Positions 52,373-61,213 of a stretch of 64,000 bases of DNA are shown here, piece by piece. The position numbers were made by a program, and so were the translations under genes. Numbering within the stretch: the first letter of the stretch is position 1; each line of letters begins with the position of its first letter. Source of the DNA: Bradyrhizobium jicamae. GTDB taxonomy: Bacteria; Pseudomonadota; Alphaproteobacteria; Rhizobiales; Xanthobacteraceae. The DNA is taken from contig NZ_JAFCJX010000036.1 in assembly GCF_018130695.1 (NCBI RefSeq), positions 1 to 64,000 on the forward strand, read 5' to 3'. The notes under the pieces were generated by a model. It was not told the DNA's origin, did no database searches, and saw only the letters and a program-made list of their open reading frames with translations.

Positions 52373-54121
52373 ATGAAGATCCGCCGCCGGGAGCTGTTGA
52401 AGGCGAGTGCTGCGATCGCGCTGGCGGGCAGCCTGCCGCGGCTGGCGCGGGGCGCCGACACATCGGGCGTCTACGATCTCGAGCGCTTCGGCAATGCGCG
52501 CATCCTGCACACGACAGATACGCATGCGCAGCTGAGGCCCGTGTTCTTCCGCGAGCCCAGCGTCAATCTCGGTGTCGGCGCGATGGCAGGGCAGCCGCCG
52601 CATCTGGTCGGCAAGGCGTTTCTGGATCGGTTCGGCATCCGCCCCGACAGCGCCGATGCCTATGCCTTCACCTGCGTCGAGTTCGAGAAGGCGGCGCCCC
52701 GCTTCGGCAAGCTCGGCGGCTTCGCACATCTGAAGACGCTGATCGACAAGCTCCGTGCCGATGTCGGCGAGAAGCGCTCGCTGCTGCTCGACGGCGGCGA
52801 TCTCTGGCAGGGCACGGGTCTGTCGAACGCGATGCGCGGCGCCGACATGGTGGAGGCCGCCAATCTGCTCGGCATCGAGGCGATGACCGGGCACTGGGAA
52901 TTCACCTATGGCGAGCAGGCGCTGCGCGACAACCTCGCGCGCTTCAAGGGCGAGTTCCTGGCGCAGAACGTGTTCCTGACCGAGGAAGCCGCCTTCAACG
53001 ACGCCAAGGCGTTCGACCCGGCCTCGGGCCGCGTGTTCAAGCCGTCGGTCATCAAGGAGATCGGCGGACACCGTATCGCTGTGATCGGCCAGGCCTTCCC
53101 CTACGTGCCGATCGCGCATCCCAAGCGCTTCACGCCGGACTGGACCTTCGGCATCCGCGACGAGGAGCTGCAGAAGCTGGTCGACGGCCATCGCAGCAAC
53201 GACAAGGTCGACGCGGTAATCCTGCTGTCGCACAACGGCATGGACGTCGATCTCAAGCTCGCCAGCCGCGTCAGCGGCATCGACGTCATCCTCGGCGGCC
53301 ACACCCACGACGCGGTGCCGCAGCCGATCAGTGTGCAGAACGCCGGTGGCGTCACGCTGGTCACCAATGCCGGCTCGAACGGCAAATTCCTCGGCGTGCT
53401 CGATCTCGATCTCGGCAAGGGCAAGGTCGCCAATGTACGCTACCGCTTGCTGCCGGTGTTCGCCGAGCTCTTGAAGCCCGATCCGGCGATGCAGGCGCTG
53501 ATCGACAAGATGCGCGAGCCGCACGCGACCGAATGGAGCGAGAAAATCGGCGCCGCCGACCGCTTGCTCTACCGCCGCGGCAATTTCTCCGGCACCGTGG
53601 ACCAGTTGATCTGCGACGCGCTGCTCAGCGAGCTCGACACCGAGATCGCACTGTCGCCGGGCTTCCGCTGGGGCCTGACCGCGCTCGCCGGCCAGCCGCT
53701 GACGATGGACGATCTGCTGTCGGAAACCGCGATCACCTATCCGGAGACCTACGTTGCGACCATGACCGGCGGCCAGATCAAGGACGTGCTGGAAGACGTC
53801 TGCGACAACCTCTTCAACGCCGATCCCTATCACCAGCAGGGCGGCGACATGGTCCGCGTCGGCGGCCTCGCCTATACCTGCAGCCCGGCAGAGCCGATCG
53901 GCAAGCGCATCTCCGAGCTGAAGCTCGCGCACGGCAAGCACCTCGAGGCGCACAAGCACTACAAGGTCGCGGGCTGGGCCTCCGTCAACGAGCAGCAGGG
54001 CGCGCCGGTCTGGGACGTCGTCGCAAAACACCTGCGCGCCGGGCGGCCGCCGAACCGCGACGCGCCGGGCGTGACGCTGAAAGGCGTCGAGGACAATCCG
54101 GGCATCACGGGGCTCGGCTGA
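52373..54121 (+). CDS. soxB: SoxB thiosulfohydrolase
   Basis: 582-residue dimanganese enzyme that hydrolyses the sulfonate from SoxY-bound thiosulfonate. A twin-Arg signal (KIRRRELLKASAAIALAGSL) starts the protein. Metal-site motifs of the 5'-nucleotidase-like fold follow: HTTDTHAQLR, DGGDLWQG, GHWEFTYG, LSHNGMDVD and GGHTHDAVPQ. The C-terminal domain binds the substrate arm. It lies 280 bases after soxK, with a palindromic repeat between. Confidence 0.96.
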   Translation: MKIRRRELLKASAAIALAGSLPRLARGADTSGVYDLERFGNARILHTTDTHAQLRPVFFREPSVNLGVGAMAGQPPHLVGKAFLDRFGIRPDSADAYAFTCVEFEKAAPRFGKLGGFAHLKTLIDKLRADVGEKRSLLLDGGDLWQGTGLSNAMRGADMVEAANLLGIEAMTGHWEFTYGEQALRDNLARFKGEFLAQNVFLTEEAAFNDAKAFDPASGRVFKPSVIKEIGGHRIAVIGQAFPYVPIAHPKRFTPDWTFGIRDEELQKLVDGHRSNDKVDAVILLSHNGMDVDLKLASRVSGIDVILGGHTHDAVPQPISVQNAGGVTLVTNAGSNGKFLGVLDLDLGKGKVANVRYRLLPVFAELLKPDPAMQALIDKMREPHATEWSEKIGAADRLLYRRGNFSGTVDQLICDALLSELDTEIALSPGFRWGLTALAGQPLTMDDLLSETAITYPETYVATMTGGQIKDVLEDVCDNLFNADPYHQQGGDMVRVGGLAYTCSPAEPIGKRISELKLAHGKHLEAHKHYKVAGWASVNEQQGAPVWDVVAKHLRAGRPPNRDAPGVTLKGVEDNPGITGLG

Positions 54122-54252
54122 TGCAGGCGCCACCCTCGGGCGTGATGCAGCCGACGGAATTGCAGGTGCAGGGCTGGAGCGACGTGCGGCCGTAAGTCCT
54201 GTGCGCGGAGACGATTTTGATTTGAGACGATGGTTTTTCTAGAATATTATGC

Positions 54253-54274
54253 TCCCTGAGACTTAATTCAGGGA
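54253..54274. promoter_or_regulatory. Inverted repeat upstream of persulfide dioxygenase gene
   Basis: TCCCTGA (54253-54259) and TCAGGGA (54268-54274) are perfect 7-base arms around GACTTAAT, 15 bases before the next ATG. An AT-rich TTCTAGAATATTAT lies just upstream. Could be an operator or a 5'-leader hairpin near the ribosome site. Confidence 0.45.
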
Positions 54275-54288
54275 ATAGGTAAGCCGTC

Positions 54289-55329
54289 ATGATCTTTCGT
54301 CAGCTGTTCGACAGCGTGTCCGGCACCTACAGCTATCTGCTCGCGAGCCGCGCCGGCGGCGAGGCGCTGATCCTCGATCCCGTGCTGGAAAAGGCCGACC
54401 GCTACTGCCAGCTGCTGCGCGAGCTCGACCTGCGCCTCGTCAAGGCCGTCGACACTCATCTGCACGCCGATCACGTCACCGGCCTCGGCGAGCTGCGCGA
54501 CCGCACCCAATGCATCACCATCATGGGCGAGCAGAGCAAGGCCGACGTGGTCTCGATGCGCGTTGCCGACGGCGACAAGGTCATGATCGAAGGGCTGAGC
54601 CTGGAGGCGATCTACACGCCCGGCCATACCGACGATTCCTACAGCTATCTGATGGGCGACCGTGTCTTCACCGGCGACACGCTGTTGATCCGCGGCACCG
54701 GCCGCACCGACTTCCAGAACGGCAGCGCGCGGGCGCAGTATGAGTCGATCTTCAATCGCCTGCTGAAGCTGCCCGACGAGACGATGGTGTTCCCCGCGCA
54801 CGACTACAAGGGCGACACCGTCTCCACCATCGGCGAGGAGAAGCGCTACAATCCGCGGCTGCAGGTGAAATCGGTCGACGACTACATCGAGCTGATGAAC
54901 AATCTGCATCTGCCCAATCCGAAGATGATGGACGTCGCGGTGCCCGCCAACATGCATGTCGGCCTGCACCAGGATGAGCTCGCCAAGGAAGGCCGCTCGC
55001 TGACCGCGCGCGACGCGATCGCGAGCCTCGGCCGGCCGGAGATCCTGCTGGTCGATTTGCGCGAGACCGGCGAGCGAACAAAACACGGCACCCTGTCAGG
55101 CGCGCTGCACGCGCCCTATGGCGGGATCTGCGAGAGCCTGCAGCCCGGCGGCATGCTGCGCGAAGTCGCCGCCGCCACCGGCCGCCGCGTCGTGTTCTTC
55201 TGCGCCTTCGGCGAACGCTCGGCGATGGCCGTGGCCGCCGCGAAGAAGGCCGGACTGGAAAACACCGCGCATATCGAAGGTGGCATCGACGCCTGGAAGA
55301 AGGCCGGCGGGCCTGTGCTGCACGGGTGA
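54289..55329 (+). CDS. Persulfide dioxygenase-rhodanese fusion
   Basis: 346-residue two-domain protein. Residues about 1-235 form an ETHE1-type metallo-beta-lactamase fold with the iron site THLHADHVTG (His57, His59, Asp61, His62), which oxidises glutathione persulfide to sulfite. Residues about 240-345 form a rhodanese domain with the active Cys305 in VVFFCAFGERSAMA. Such fusions couple sulfur transfer and oxidation. Its place directly after soxB ties it to sulfane-sulfur handling. Confidence 0.9.
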   Translation: MIFRQLFDSVSGTYSYLLASRAGGEALILDPVLEKADRYCQLLRELDLRLVKAVDTHLHADHVTGLGELRDRTQCITIMGEQSKADVVSMRVADGDKVMIEGLSLEAIYTPGHTDDSYSYLMGDRVFTGDTLLIRGTGRTDFQNGSARAQYESIFNRLLKLPDETMVFPAHDYKGDTVSTIGEEKRYNPRLQVKSVDDYIELMNNLHLPNPKMMDVAVPANMHVGLHQDELAKEGRSLTARDAIASLGRPEILLVDLRETGERTKHGTLSGALHAPYGGICESLQPGGMLREVAAATGRRVVFFCAFGERSAMAVAAAKKAGLENTAHIEGGIDAWKKAGGPVLHG

Positions 55330-55334
55330 GCTTC

Positions 55335-55428
55335 GTAGGGTGGGCAAAAGGCGCGCTTGCGCCGTGCCCACCATTCTCGGCGCGCTCGTGATGGTGGGCA
55401 CGTCGCTGCGCTCTTTTGCCCACCCTAC
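55335..55428. repeat. Palindromic repeat (GTAGGGTGGGCAAA family)
   Basis: GTAGGGTGGGCAAAAG at the left and TTTTGCCCACCCTAC at the right, with TGCCCACCATT and ATGGTGGGCA inside. Homologous to 11643-11727. The TAG stop of the following minus-strand gene (55425-55427) lies in its last bases. Confidence 0.9.
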
Positions 55429-56369
55429 GGCAGTACGACGCGCTTCAACTCCGCCGTCAGCCGATCCAGCGCATCCGCCAGCATCACGCCGCCGCACACC
55501 GTGAACCGTTCCGGCAGCACGAGGCGCTTGTCGGGCGGATAGAACCGCTCCAGCGCGGGATGCAGCAGGAAGGCGCGGCCATCATCCTCGGCGCGGTCGC
55601 CGGCTTCCGACACCAGGATGAAATCCGGCCGCAATTTCACGATCGCCTCCAGCGAGGCGAAGCCGCCATTGGCGAAACCGAGCTCCGCGGCGGGGTTGAT
55701 GAGACCGGCCGTGGTGAGCAGCGAATTGACCAGGCTGTCATCGCCGGACACCCAACCGCGGCGCGCCAGCGGCAGCACGCGATAATGCTTCCCGGTCACC
55801 GCCGCCCTTGCCCGCGCGATCGCGGCGTCGAGGCGCGCGATCGCGGCATTGGCGCGATCGGGATGCTGCACCACCTCGCCCATCTCGCGGATCTGTGCCT
55901 TCACCTCGTCCAGCGTGCGCGGCACCGTGAACTCGACCAGATGCAGCCCTTTCGCCTTCAGCAGTTCACGTGTCGCCCGCTTGTCAAACAGGCTCGCCAC
56001 CACGATGTCGGGTTTTGCAATCAGCACATCCTCCGCACCACCCGACAGGATCGGATAGCGCCGCGCATCGCCCGCGGCAAAGGACTGCCAGTCGTCGCGC
56101 GAGAAGCGGCTGAGGCCGATGATCTGGTCGGGGTCGGCCAGCGACAGCAGCAACTGGTCGCTGCAGACATTCATCGAGACGATGCGCGGGCCGGTTGCGT
56201 GGGCGGTGGTGGAGAGAGCGCATGTGAGTGCCACAAGCGCCGATAGAATGAAGCTGCGACCGCGACGGCGCTGCGCCCCCTCTCCCGCTTGCGGGGGAGG
56301 GTTGGGGTGGGGGTATCTCCGCGAGTCACATGGTGGAGAGAGCCCCCACCCGCCACGCGCTTTGCGCAT
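55425..56369 (-). CDS. ABC substrate-binding protein, BtuF-like
   Basis: Periplasmic binding protein of the BtuF/FhuD class. A signal peptide (SFILSALVALTCALSTTAHA) is followed by RIVSMNVCSDQLLLSL, the typical first strand, and RPDFILVSEAGD in the second lobe. The only upstream ATG (56369) lies inside a palindromic repeat, so the true start is uncertain and may be a non-ATG codon nearer 56270. It is the last gene of a btuC-btuD-btuF order. B12 is inferred from the adjacent riboswitch. Confidence 0.8.
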   Translation of the reverse strand: MRKARGGWGLSPPCDSRRYPHPNPPPQAGEGAQRRRGRSFILSALVALTCALSTTAHATGPRIVSMNVCSDQLLLSLADPDQIIGLSRFSRDDWQSFAAGDARRYPILSGGAEDVLIAKPDIVVASLFDKRATRELLKAKGLHLVEFTVPRTLDEVKAQIREMGEVVQHPDRANAAIARLDAAIARARAAVTGKHYRVLPLARRGWVSGDDSLVNSLLTTAGLINPAAELGFANGGFASLEAIVKLRPDFILVSEAGDRAEDDGRAFLLHPALERFYPPDKRLVLPERFTVCGGVMLADALDRLTAELKRVVLP

Positions 56370-56398
56370 GTCGACCTCCCCCGCAAGCGGGAGAGGTG
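56277..56398. repeat. Palindromic repeat (CCCTCTCCCGC family)
   Basis: CCCTCTCCCGCTTGCGGGGG and the inverted CCCCCGCAAGCGGGAGAGG bound GTTGGGGTGGGGGT and CCCCCACCCGC arms. Related to 29452-29585 and 62661-62782. It lies between btuD-like and btuF-like genes and overlaps the proposed start of the latter. Confidence 0.9.
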
Positions 56399-56425
56399 AA
56401 GCGAGCCTGCGGCGACATCGCCGCA

Positions 56426-57199
56426 TCACACATCCGCCCATGGCACGATCACGGCTTCGCGCTGATACTCCGCGCGGTAGGCGCTGATCCTGAACACATC
56501 CGCCATCACTTTGTCCGACAGCGCCTCCGCCGGCGCGCCCTGCGACGCCAGACGGCCTTCCGACAGCACCAGCACGTGATCGGCAAAGCGCGCGGCGAGG
56601 CCGAGGTCGTGGGTCACGACGATGACCAGCACGCCCTGGTCGGCGACGTCGCGCAAATTCTGCATCACGTCGATCTGGTGGCGCGGATCGAGCGAGGCGG
56701 TCGGCTCGTCGGCGAGGATCACGGGCGCTTCCACCGCCAGCACGCGCGCCAGCGCGACGCGGCTGCGCTCGCCGCCGGACAGTTCCGTCACTCGGCGATC
56801 GGCGAATTCCATGACATCGACCGCCTGCATCGCGCGCATGACCGCGTCGATATCCTTCGGCGACAGCCGCGCCGGATCGGTGGCGCCATGCGGATAGCGG
56901 CCGAGCGCCACGATATCGCGCGCCGGCAGCGGCCAGTGCATCAGATGGCCCTGCGGCAGATAGGCAAAACGTTTTGCGCGCTCGCGCAGCGGCAGCGACG
57001 CCAGCGTCTCGCCGCCGATCCGGATCGTGCCATCGGACGGGATCAACCCGGCCAGCGCGCGCAGCAGCGTGGTCTTCCCCGCGCCGTTGGGGCCGACGAG
57101 CGCGACCAGATGGCCCGGCTCCAGCGACAGCGAGATCTCGTGCAGCACCTTTCGGCTGCCGAGCGACGCGCTGAGATCTTTCGCAGAGAGCAGCGTCAT
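56426..57199 (-). CDS. ABC transporter ATPase, BtuD-like
   Basis: 257-residue ATP-binding subunit of a FecCD-type importer. Walker A is GPNGAGKTT, the ABC signature is LSGGERSRVALARVL and Walker B is VILADEPTASLD, followed by the switch His in VVTHDLG. It overlaps the end of the permease gene by 4 bases. The substrate is set by the binding protein and by the neighbouring B12-regulated receptor, so cobalamin is likely. Confidence 0.9.
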   Translation of the reverse strand: MTLLSAKDLSASLGSRKVLHEISLSLEPGHLVALVGPNGAGKTTLLRALAGLIPSDGTIRIGGETLASLPLRERAKRFAYLPQGHLMHWPLPARDIVALGRYPHGATDPARLSPKDIDAVMRAMQAVDVMEFADRRVTELSGGERSRVALARVLAVEAPVILADEPTASLDPRHQIDVMQNLRDVADQGVLVIVVTHDLGLAARFADHVLVLSEGRLASQGAPAEALSDKVMADVFRISAYRAEYQREAVIVPWADV

Positions 57200-58239
57200 G
57201 CCACGCCTCCGCCGAGCGCACGGCGTTCGCGCCTGATCAGATAGAGGAAGAACGGCACGCCAATGATCGAGGTCAGCACGCCGACCTTGATGTCCGAGGT
57301 CGAGGGAATGATGCGTACCGCGATATCGGCAGCGAGCAGCAGCGCCGAGCCCGCGAGCGCACTCGGCACCAAGAGCCGCGCCGGATCATGCCCGATCAAG
57401 GGCCGCATCAGGTGCGGCGCGACCAGCCCGATGAAACCGATCGTGCCGGTCACCGCGACCGCGCCGCCAACGCCGAGCGCGACGCCGGTGATCACGAACA
57501 GCCGCAACCGTCCGACATCGACGCCGAGGCTCTGCGCGGCCTCTTCGCCGAGCGTCAGCGCGCGAAAGCCTTTGGCCTGGCTGAGCAGGATGGCGGCGCC
57601 GATAATGATGAAGGGCAGCGCCAGCGCGACGTGCTGAAAGCTGCGGTCCTCCAGCGAGCCGAGCAGCCAGAACGCGATCTCAAGCACCACGAAAGGATTG
57701 CTCGAAAGATTCATCACCAGCGCGGTCGCAGCCCCCGCAAAACTCGAGATCGCAAGCCCGGCGAGAATCAGGATCAGCAGCCCGGCATTGCGGCCGGCGA
57801 TCGCGAGCAGCGCGAACACCGAGCCGAACGCCGCGATGATCGCCGCGATCGGCAGCGCATAGGAGCGCACATCGGCAAGACCGAGCGCGATCACCAGCAC
57901 CGCGCCGAACGCGGCCGATTGCGGCGCGCCGAACAGCGACGGCGAGGCCAGTGGATTGCGCAGCAGGCCCTGCAGCGCGGCGCCGGAAAGACCGAGAATG
58001 GCGCCGATCGCGAGCGCCAGGATCGTGCGCGGCAGGCGGATCTCGCGCACGATCACCTGCGCCACGTCGCTGCCGCCGCCGAACAGCGCTTCGATCACCG
58101 CAAGCGGCGACAGCCGCACCGGGCCGATGCCGAGCGAGATCAGCACCAGCAGCGCGACCAGCACAGCCAGCGCCGCGGTCGCGCCCAACCGCCGCCGCGC
58201 CGCCGTTTCAGCCGCAAAAGCAAAATCCTGCACGCTCAT
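57196..58239 (-). CDS. ABC transporter permease, BtuC/FecCD-like
   Basis: 347-residue permease of the FecCD family with about ten helices. RLPRTILALAIGAILGLSGA, then LQGLLRNPLASPSLFGAPQSA is the family block; GLVAPHLMRPLIGHDPARLL is the coupling-helix region. I start it at MSVQDFAFAA; the longer frame adds 17 residues. First gene of the ABC operon, divergent from the TonB receptor gene and its riboswitch. Confidence 0.92.
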   Translation of the reverse strand: MSVQDFAFAAETAARRRLGATAALAVLVALLVLISLGIGPVRLSPLAVIEALFGGGSDVAQVIVREIRLPRTILALAIGAILGLSGAALQGLLRNPLASPSLFGAPQSAAFGAVLVIALGLADVRSYALPIAAIIAAFGSVFALLAIAGRNAGLLILILAGLAISSFAGAATALVMNLSSNPFVVLEIAFWLLGSLEDRSFQHVALALPFIIIGAAILLSQAKGFRALTLGEEAAQSLGVDVGRLRLFVITGVALGVGGAVAVTGTIGFIGLVAPHLMRPLIGHDPARLLVPSALAGSALLLAADIAVRIIPSTSDIKVGVLTSIIGVPFFLYLIRRERRALGGGVA

Positions 58240-58361
58240 CGGCGCATGCTTTGACAGGGATGGCCGTGGCAAACAAGTGACACCCGGCAAGAAGCTTCCA
58301 GGTATGGCCCTACCCCACTTCCGCCCCGATTGACTCCCCTTTCGGCCGGCCCGTAGATGAA

Positions 58362-58536
58362 CAGGACGGTTCCTTCAATGGGATCAAAAGGGAATGCGGT
58401 GCGGGGACACTCCCCTATTCCGCGGCTGCCCCCGCAACTGTAAGCGGTGAATCCTTCGTCATAGGCCACTGGGAAACTCGGTCCTGGGAAGGCGACGATG
58501 GGGTCACGACCCGCGAGCCAGGAGACCTGCCGTCAG
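58362..58536 (+). promoter_or_regulatory. Cobalamin (AdoCbl) riboswitch
   Basis: Conserved B12-box landmarks occur in order: AAAAGGGAATGCGGTGCGGG, GCCCCCGCAACTGTAAGCGG, GCCACTGGG, GGGAAGGCG, and GAGCCAGGAGACCTGCC. Cobalamin binding would shut down the downstream TonB receptor. It lies 111 bases before that ATG. The divergent ABC operon has no equivalent element on its strand. Confidence 0.95.
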
Positions 58537-58646
58537 CCGTGGTCACACGCGAAGATGTCGGTCGGGGAGTACAGGCATAAGCTTCACCTTGGTTGGTGAG
58601 ACTGTTTCGCGGTGACGTGCCACTGACGTTACCGAGGTCTCAGCCT

Positions 58647-60929
58647 ATGTCTTCCTTCGTTTCAGCCAAGCGGCGCCGCGCGCTCCTGCTCGCATCCGCC
58701 ATGGCCGCGCCGGTGTTCCATATCTCCGTCGCCCACGCCCAGACACCTCCCGCCGAACAGCTGCCGCCGATCCAGGTCGACCAGCCCGGCGACCAGAACC
58801 GCACCCGCGCCAAGCCGGCCAAGGATGATGTGCCGGCGTCGCCCCGCCCTGCGCCGGGCAGTCAGACCAGCAACACCGGCACGGGCACGGGGACGAGCAC
58901 GTCCTCCGGCACCGGGACGGGCACGGGCAGCGGCGGAGCCGGCAGCGGCCGCCAGTTCGCCGGCATCGTCGGCGCGTCCACCGCCGTGATCACAGCCGAC
59001 GACATCGCGCATTCGCCGTCGCAATCGCTGGCGGAAATCATCGCGCAGGTGCCGGGCGTACAGCTGCAGACGCTGTATGGCGGCGTGGCCGGCGCGAAAA
59101 CCTCGGTCGATCTGCGCGGCTTCGGCGCGTTCGCCAGCGACAACGTGCTGTTCCTGATGAACGGCCGACGCCTCAACGACATCGACAAGGGCGGCTTCGA
59201 TCTCACCACTATTCCGCTGAACTCGATCGAGCGCATCGAGATCACCCGCGGCAACAGCGGCGCGGTGCTCTACGGCGACAACGCCGTCGGCGGCGTCGTC
59301 AACATCGTCACCAAGACCGGCGTCAGCGGACCGCCGGCCACGATCAAGGCCGAGGCCGGCGTGGGCTCGTTCAACTCGCGGATGGCTGCGGTTTCCGCAG
59401 CAGCCAATTCCGGTCCGTGGTCGACCTCGTTCTACGGCAACGGCATCAAGTCCGACGGTTACCGCGTCAACAACGCGCTCGACCAGCGCAACGGCGTCGG
59501 CAACGTCAACTACACCACGCCCGATCTCACGGCGTTCCTGACCGTCACCGGCAGCGACCAGAAGCTCGGCCTACCCGGCGGCCGGCTGGTCGATCCGTCG
59601 ATCGGGGTGAATGAACTTGCCACTGACCGCAGGGGCACCAGCACTCCTTTCGACTATGCCAACCAGCAGGCCGGTAGCGCCACCGCCGGTTTCACCAAGA
59701 CCTTGATGAACGGCGTCGACCTCATCGTCGACGGGGGTTATCGGCAGCGTGACACCCAGAGCGGCTTCTTTGGCCTCGTGCCGACACCGAGCTTCACGTC
59801 GACCTACAACGACGCGGCGTTGCAGACCTGGTCGCTTACGCCGCGCCTGAGCGTCAAGAACGTCATGTTCGGCATGCCGTCCACGATCCTGACCGGTGTC
59901 GACTACTACGATTCGACATTCCATCAGACGCGCAGCGCCTACCAGGGCTTGGCGCCGGGCCACACCTACGATCTGACACAGAGAACACTGGCCGGTTATT
60001 GGCAGCAAACAGTTGGCCTGTTGCCGACGACCGATTTCTCCTACGGCGCCAGAGTCCAAAACACGAGCTTGAGCGCCCGTGATCAGTACAATCCCAACGC
60101 ACCCGAGTGCACCCTGTTTTTCAATTGTACTGCTCAAGCCCTCCCGCTCGACAGTAACGAGACGCAGTACGCGCTGCACATCGGCACCGAGCATCGCCTG
60201 AACGACGTGTTCTCGGTGTTCGGCCGCGCCGCGCGTGCGTTCCGTACGCCTGACGTCGATGAACGCGTCTCGTCGGGACCGGCGTTCGGACCAGCACCGT
60301 TCTTCCCCGCACTGCCGCAGAACTTTCAGCTGAAAACCCAGACGTCCTACGACGTCGAGGGCGGCTTCCGCGCCAAGACCAACATCTGGCAGCTGCAGAG
60401 CAGCGTCTATTTGATGGACCTCAACAACGAGATCCATTTCAACCCGGTGCTGTTCTACAACGTCAACCTCGATCCGACCCGCCGCTATGGCTGGGAAACC
60501 CAGGCGTCGGTGCGCGCCAGCGACACCGTGACGTTGCGGGCCGGCACGGCGATCACCCGCGCGGTGTTCCGTGAGGGCACGTTCGCGGGCATGGATATCC
60601 CGCTGGTGTCGCGCTACACCGGCAATGTCGGCGTGACCTGGAACATCTGGCAGAACTACCTGGTGTTCGACGGCACGGTGCGGGCCTGGAGCGAGCGCTT
60701 CATGGACAACGACCAGGCCAACACGCAGAAGCGCATTCCGGCGAACGCCACGGCCGACGTGAAGCTCAGCGGACAATATGACCGCTTCTTCTGGTCGCTC
60801 AGCGTCAACAACATCTTCAACGCCCTTTATTACGACTACGCCGTCGCCAGCACCTTCACCGCCGGGCGCTTCTCGGCCTACCCGCTGGCGGGCCGGACCT
60901 ACATGGTGAAAGCCGGCGCGACGTTCTGA
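58647..60929 (+). CDS. TonB-dependent receptor, BtuB-like
   Basis: 760-residue outer-membrane receptor under B12-riboswitch control. The signal peptide covers about 1-32. A linker of about 60 residues includes a Gly/Thr/Ser repeat (about 76-98), followed by the plug (residues about 100-240: VDLRGFGAFASDNVLFLMNG, then GNSGAVLYGDNAVGGVVNIV) and a beta barrel ending in Phe. Substrate: cobalamin, inferred from the riboswitch and the adjacent BtuFDC-like genes. Confidence 0.9.
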   Translation: MSSFVSAKRRRALLLASAMAAPVFHISVAHAQTPPAEQLPPIQVDQPGDQNRTRAKPAKDDVPASPRPAPGSQTSNTGTGTGTSTSSGTGTGTGSGGAGSGRQFAGIVGASTAVITADDIAHSPSQSLAEIIAQVPGVQLQTLYGGVAGAKTSVDLRGFGAFASDNVLFLMNGRRLNDIDKGGFDLTTIPLNSIERIEITRGNSGAVLYGDNAVGGVVNIVTKTGVSGPPATIKAEAGVGSFNSRMAAVSAAANSGPWSTSFYGNGIKSDGYRVNNALDQRNGVGNVNYTTPDLTAFLTVTGSDQKLGLPGGRLVDPSIGVNELATDRRGTSTPFDYANQQAGSATAGFTKTLMNGVDLIVDGGYRQRDTQSGFFGLVPTPSFTSTYNDAALQTWSLTPRLSVKNVMFGMPSTILTGVDYYDSTFHQTRSAYQGLAPGHTYDLTQRTLAGYWQQTVGLLPTTDFSYGARVQNTSLSARDQYNPNAPECTLFFNCTAQALPLDSNETQYALHIGTEHRLNDVFSVFGRAARAFRTPDVDERVSSGPAFGPAPFFPALPQNFQLKTQTSYDVEGGFRAKTNIWQLQSSVYLMDLNNEIHFNPVLFYNVNLDPTRRYGWETQASVRASDTVTLRAGTAITRAVFREGTFAGMDIPLVSRYTGNVGVTWNIWQNYLVFDGTVRAWSERFMDNDQANTQKRIPANATADVKLSGQYDRFFWSLSVNNIFNALYYDYAVASTFTAGRFSAYPLAGRTYMVKAGATF

Positions 60930-61035
60930 TGTCTCGGCGGCGCGGCTGGATACGGCCGCGCCGCTTCTCACGCGTTACAAACGCGCTCCAATCAAGTAGA
61001 ATTGCCACATCGATTTCCTGTGCAGGGGAAAACGT

Positions 61036-61194
61036 ATGGGCAAGGCCGGCAAGACAAGCGAAGGCCCGACCAAGGCCGAGGACAAACCGAAGAAGCCTCC
61101 GTCGCCGCCAGCATCGGACGACGAAGACTACGAGGACGGCGACATCGCGACGCCGAAGCGCGATCGCTACGGCACGGATGACGAGCCGTTGTAG
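61036..61194 (+). CDS. Small charged acidic protein
   Basis: 52-residue protein of unknown function. The sequence is rich in Lys, Asp, Glu and Pro, with a basic N-terminal half (MGKAGKTSEGPTK) and an acidic patch (ASDDEDYEDGD), and is probably disordered. A ribosome site (AGGGGAA) lies 7 bases before ATG. No signal or membrane segment. Not similar to a named family that I recognise. Confidence 0.55.
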   Translation: MGKAGKTSEGPTKAEDKPKKPPSPPASDDEDYEDGDIATPKRDRYGTDDEPL

Positions 61195-61213
61195 CGCCAC
61201 AAATCCATCAAGA

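Noticed and set aside
52319..54133. 604-codon minus-strand open frame
   Set aside because: Exact antisense of soxB, which has a full set of metal-site motifs.
56370..57221. Upstream extension of the BtuF-like frame
   Set aside because: It runs in another frame through the ATPase gene and a palindromic repeat, so it is not a fusion protein.
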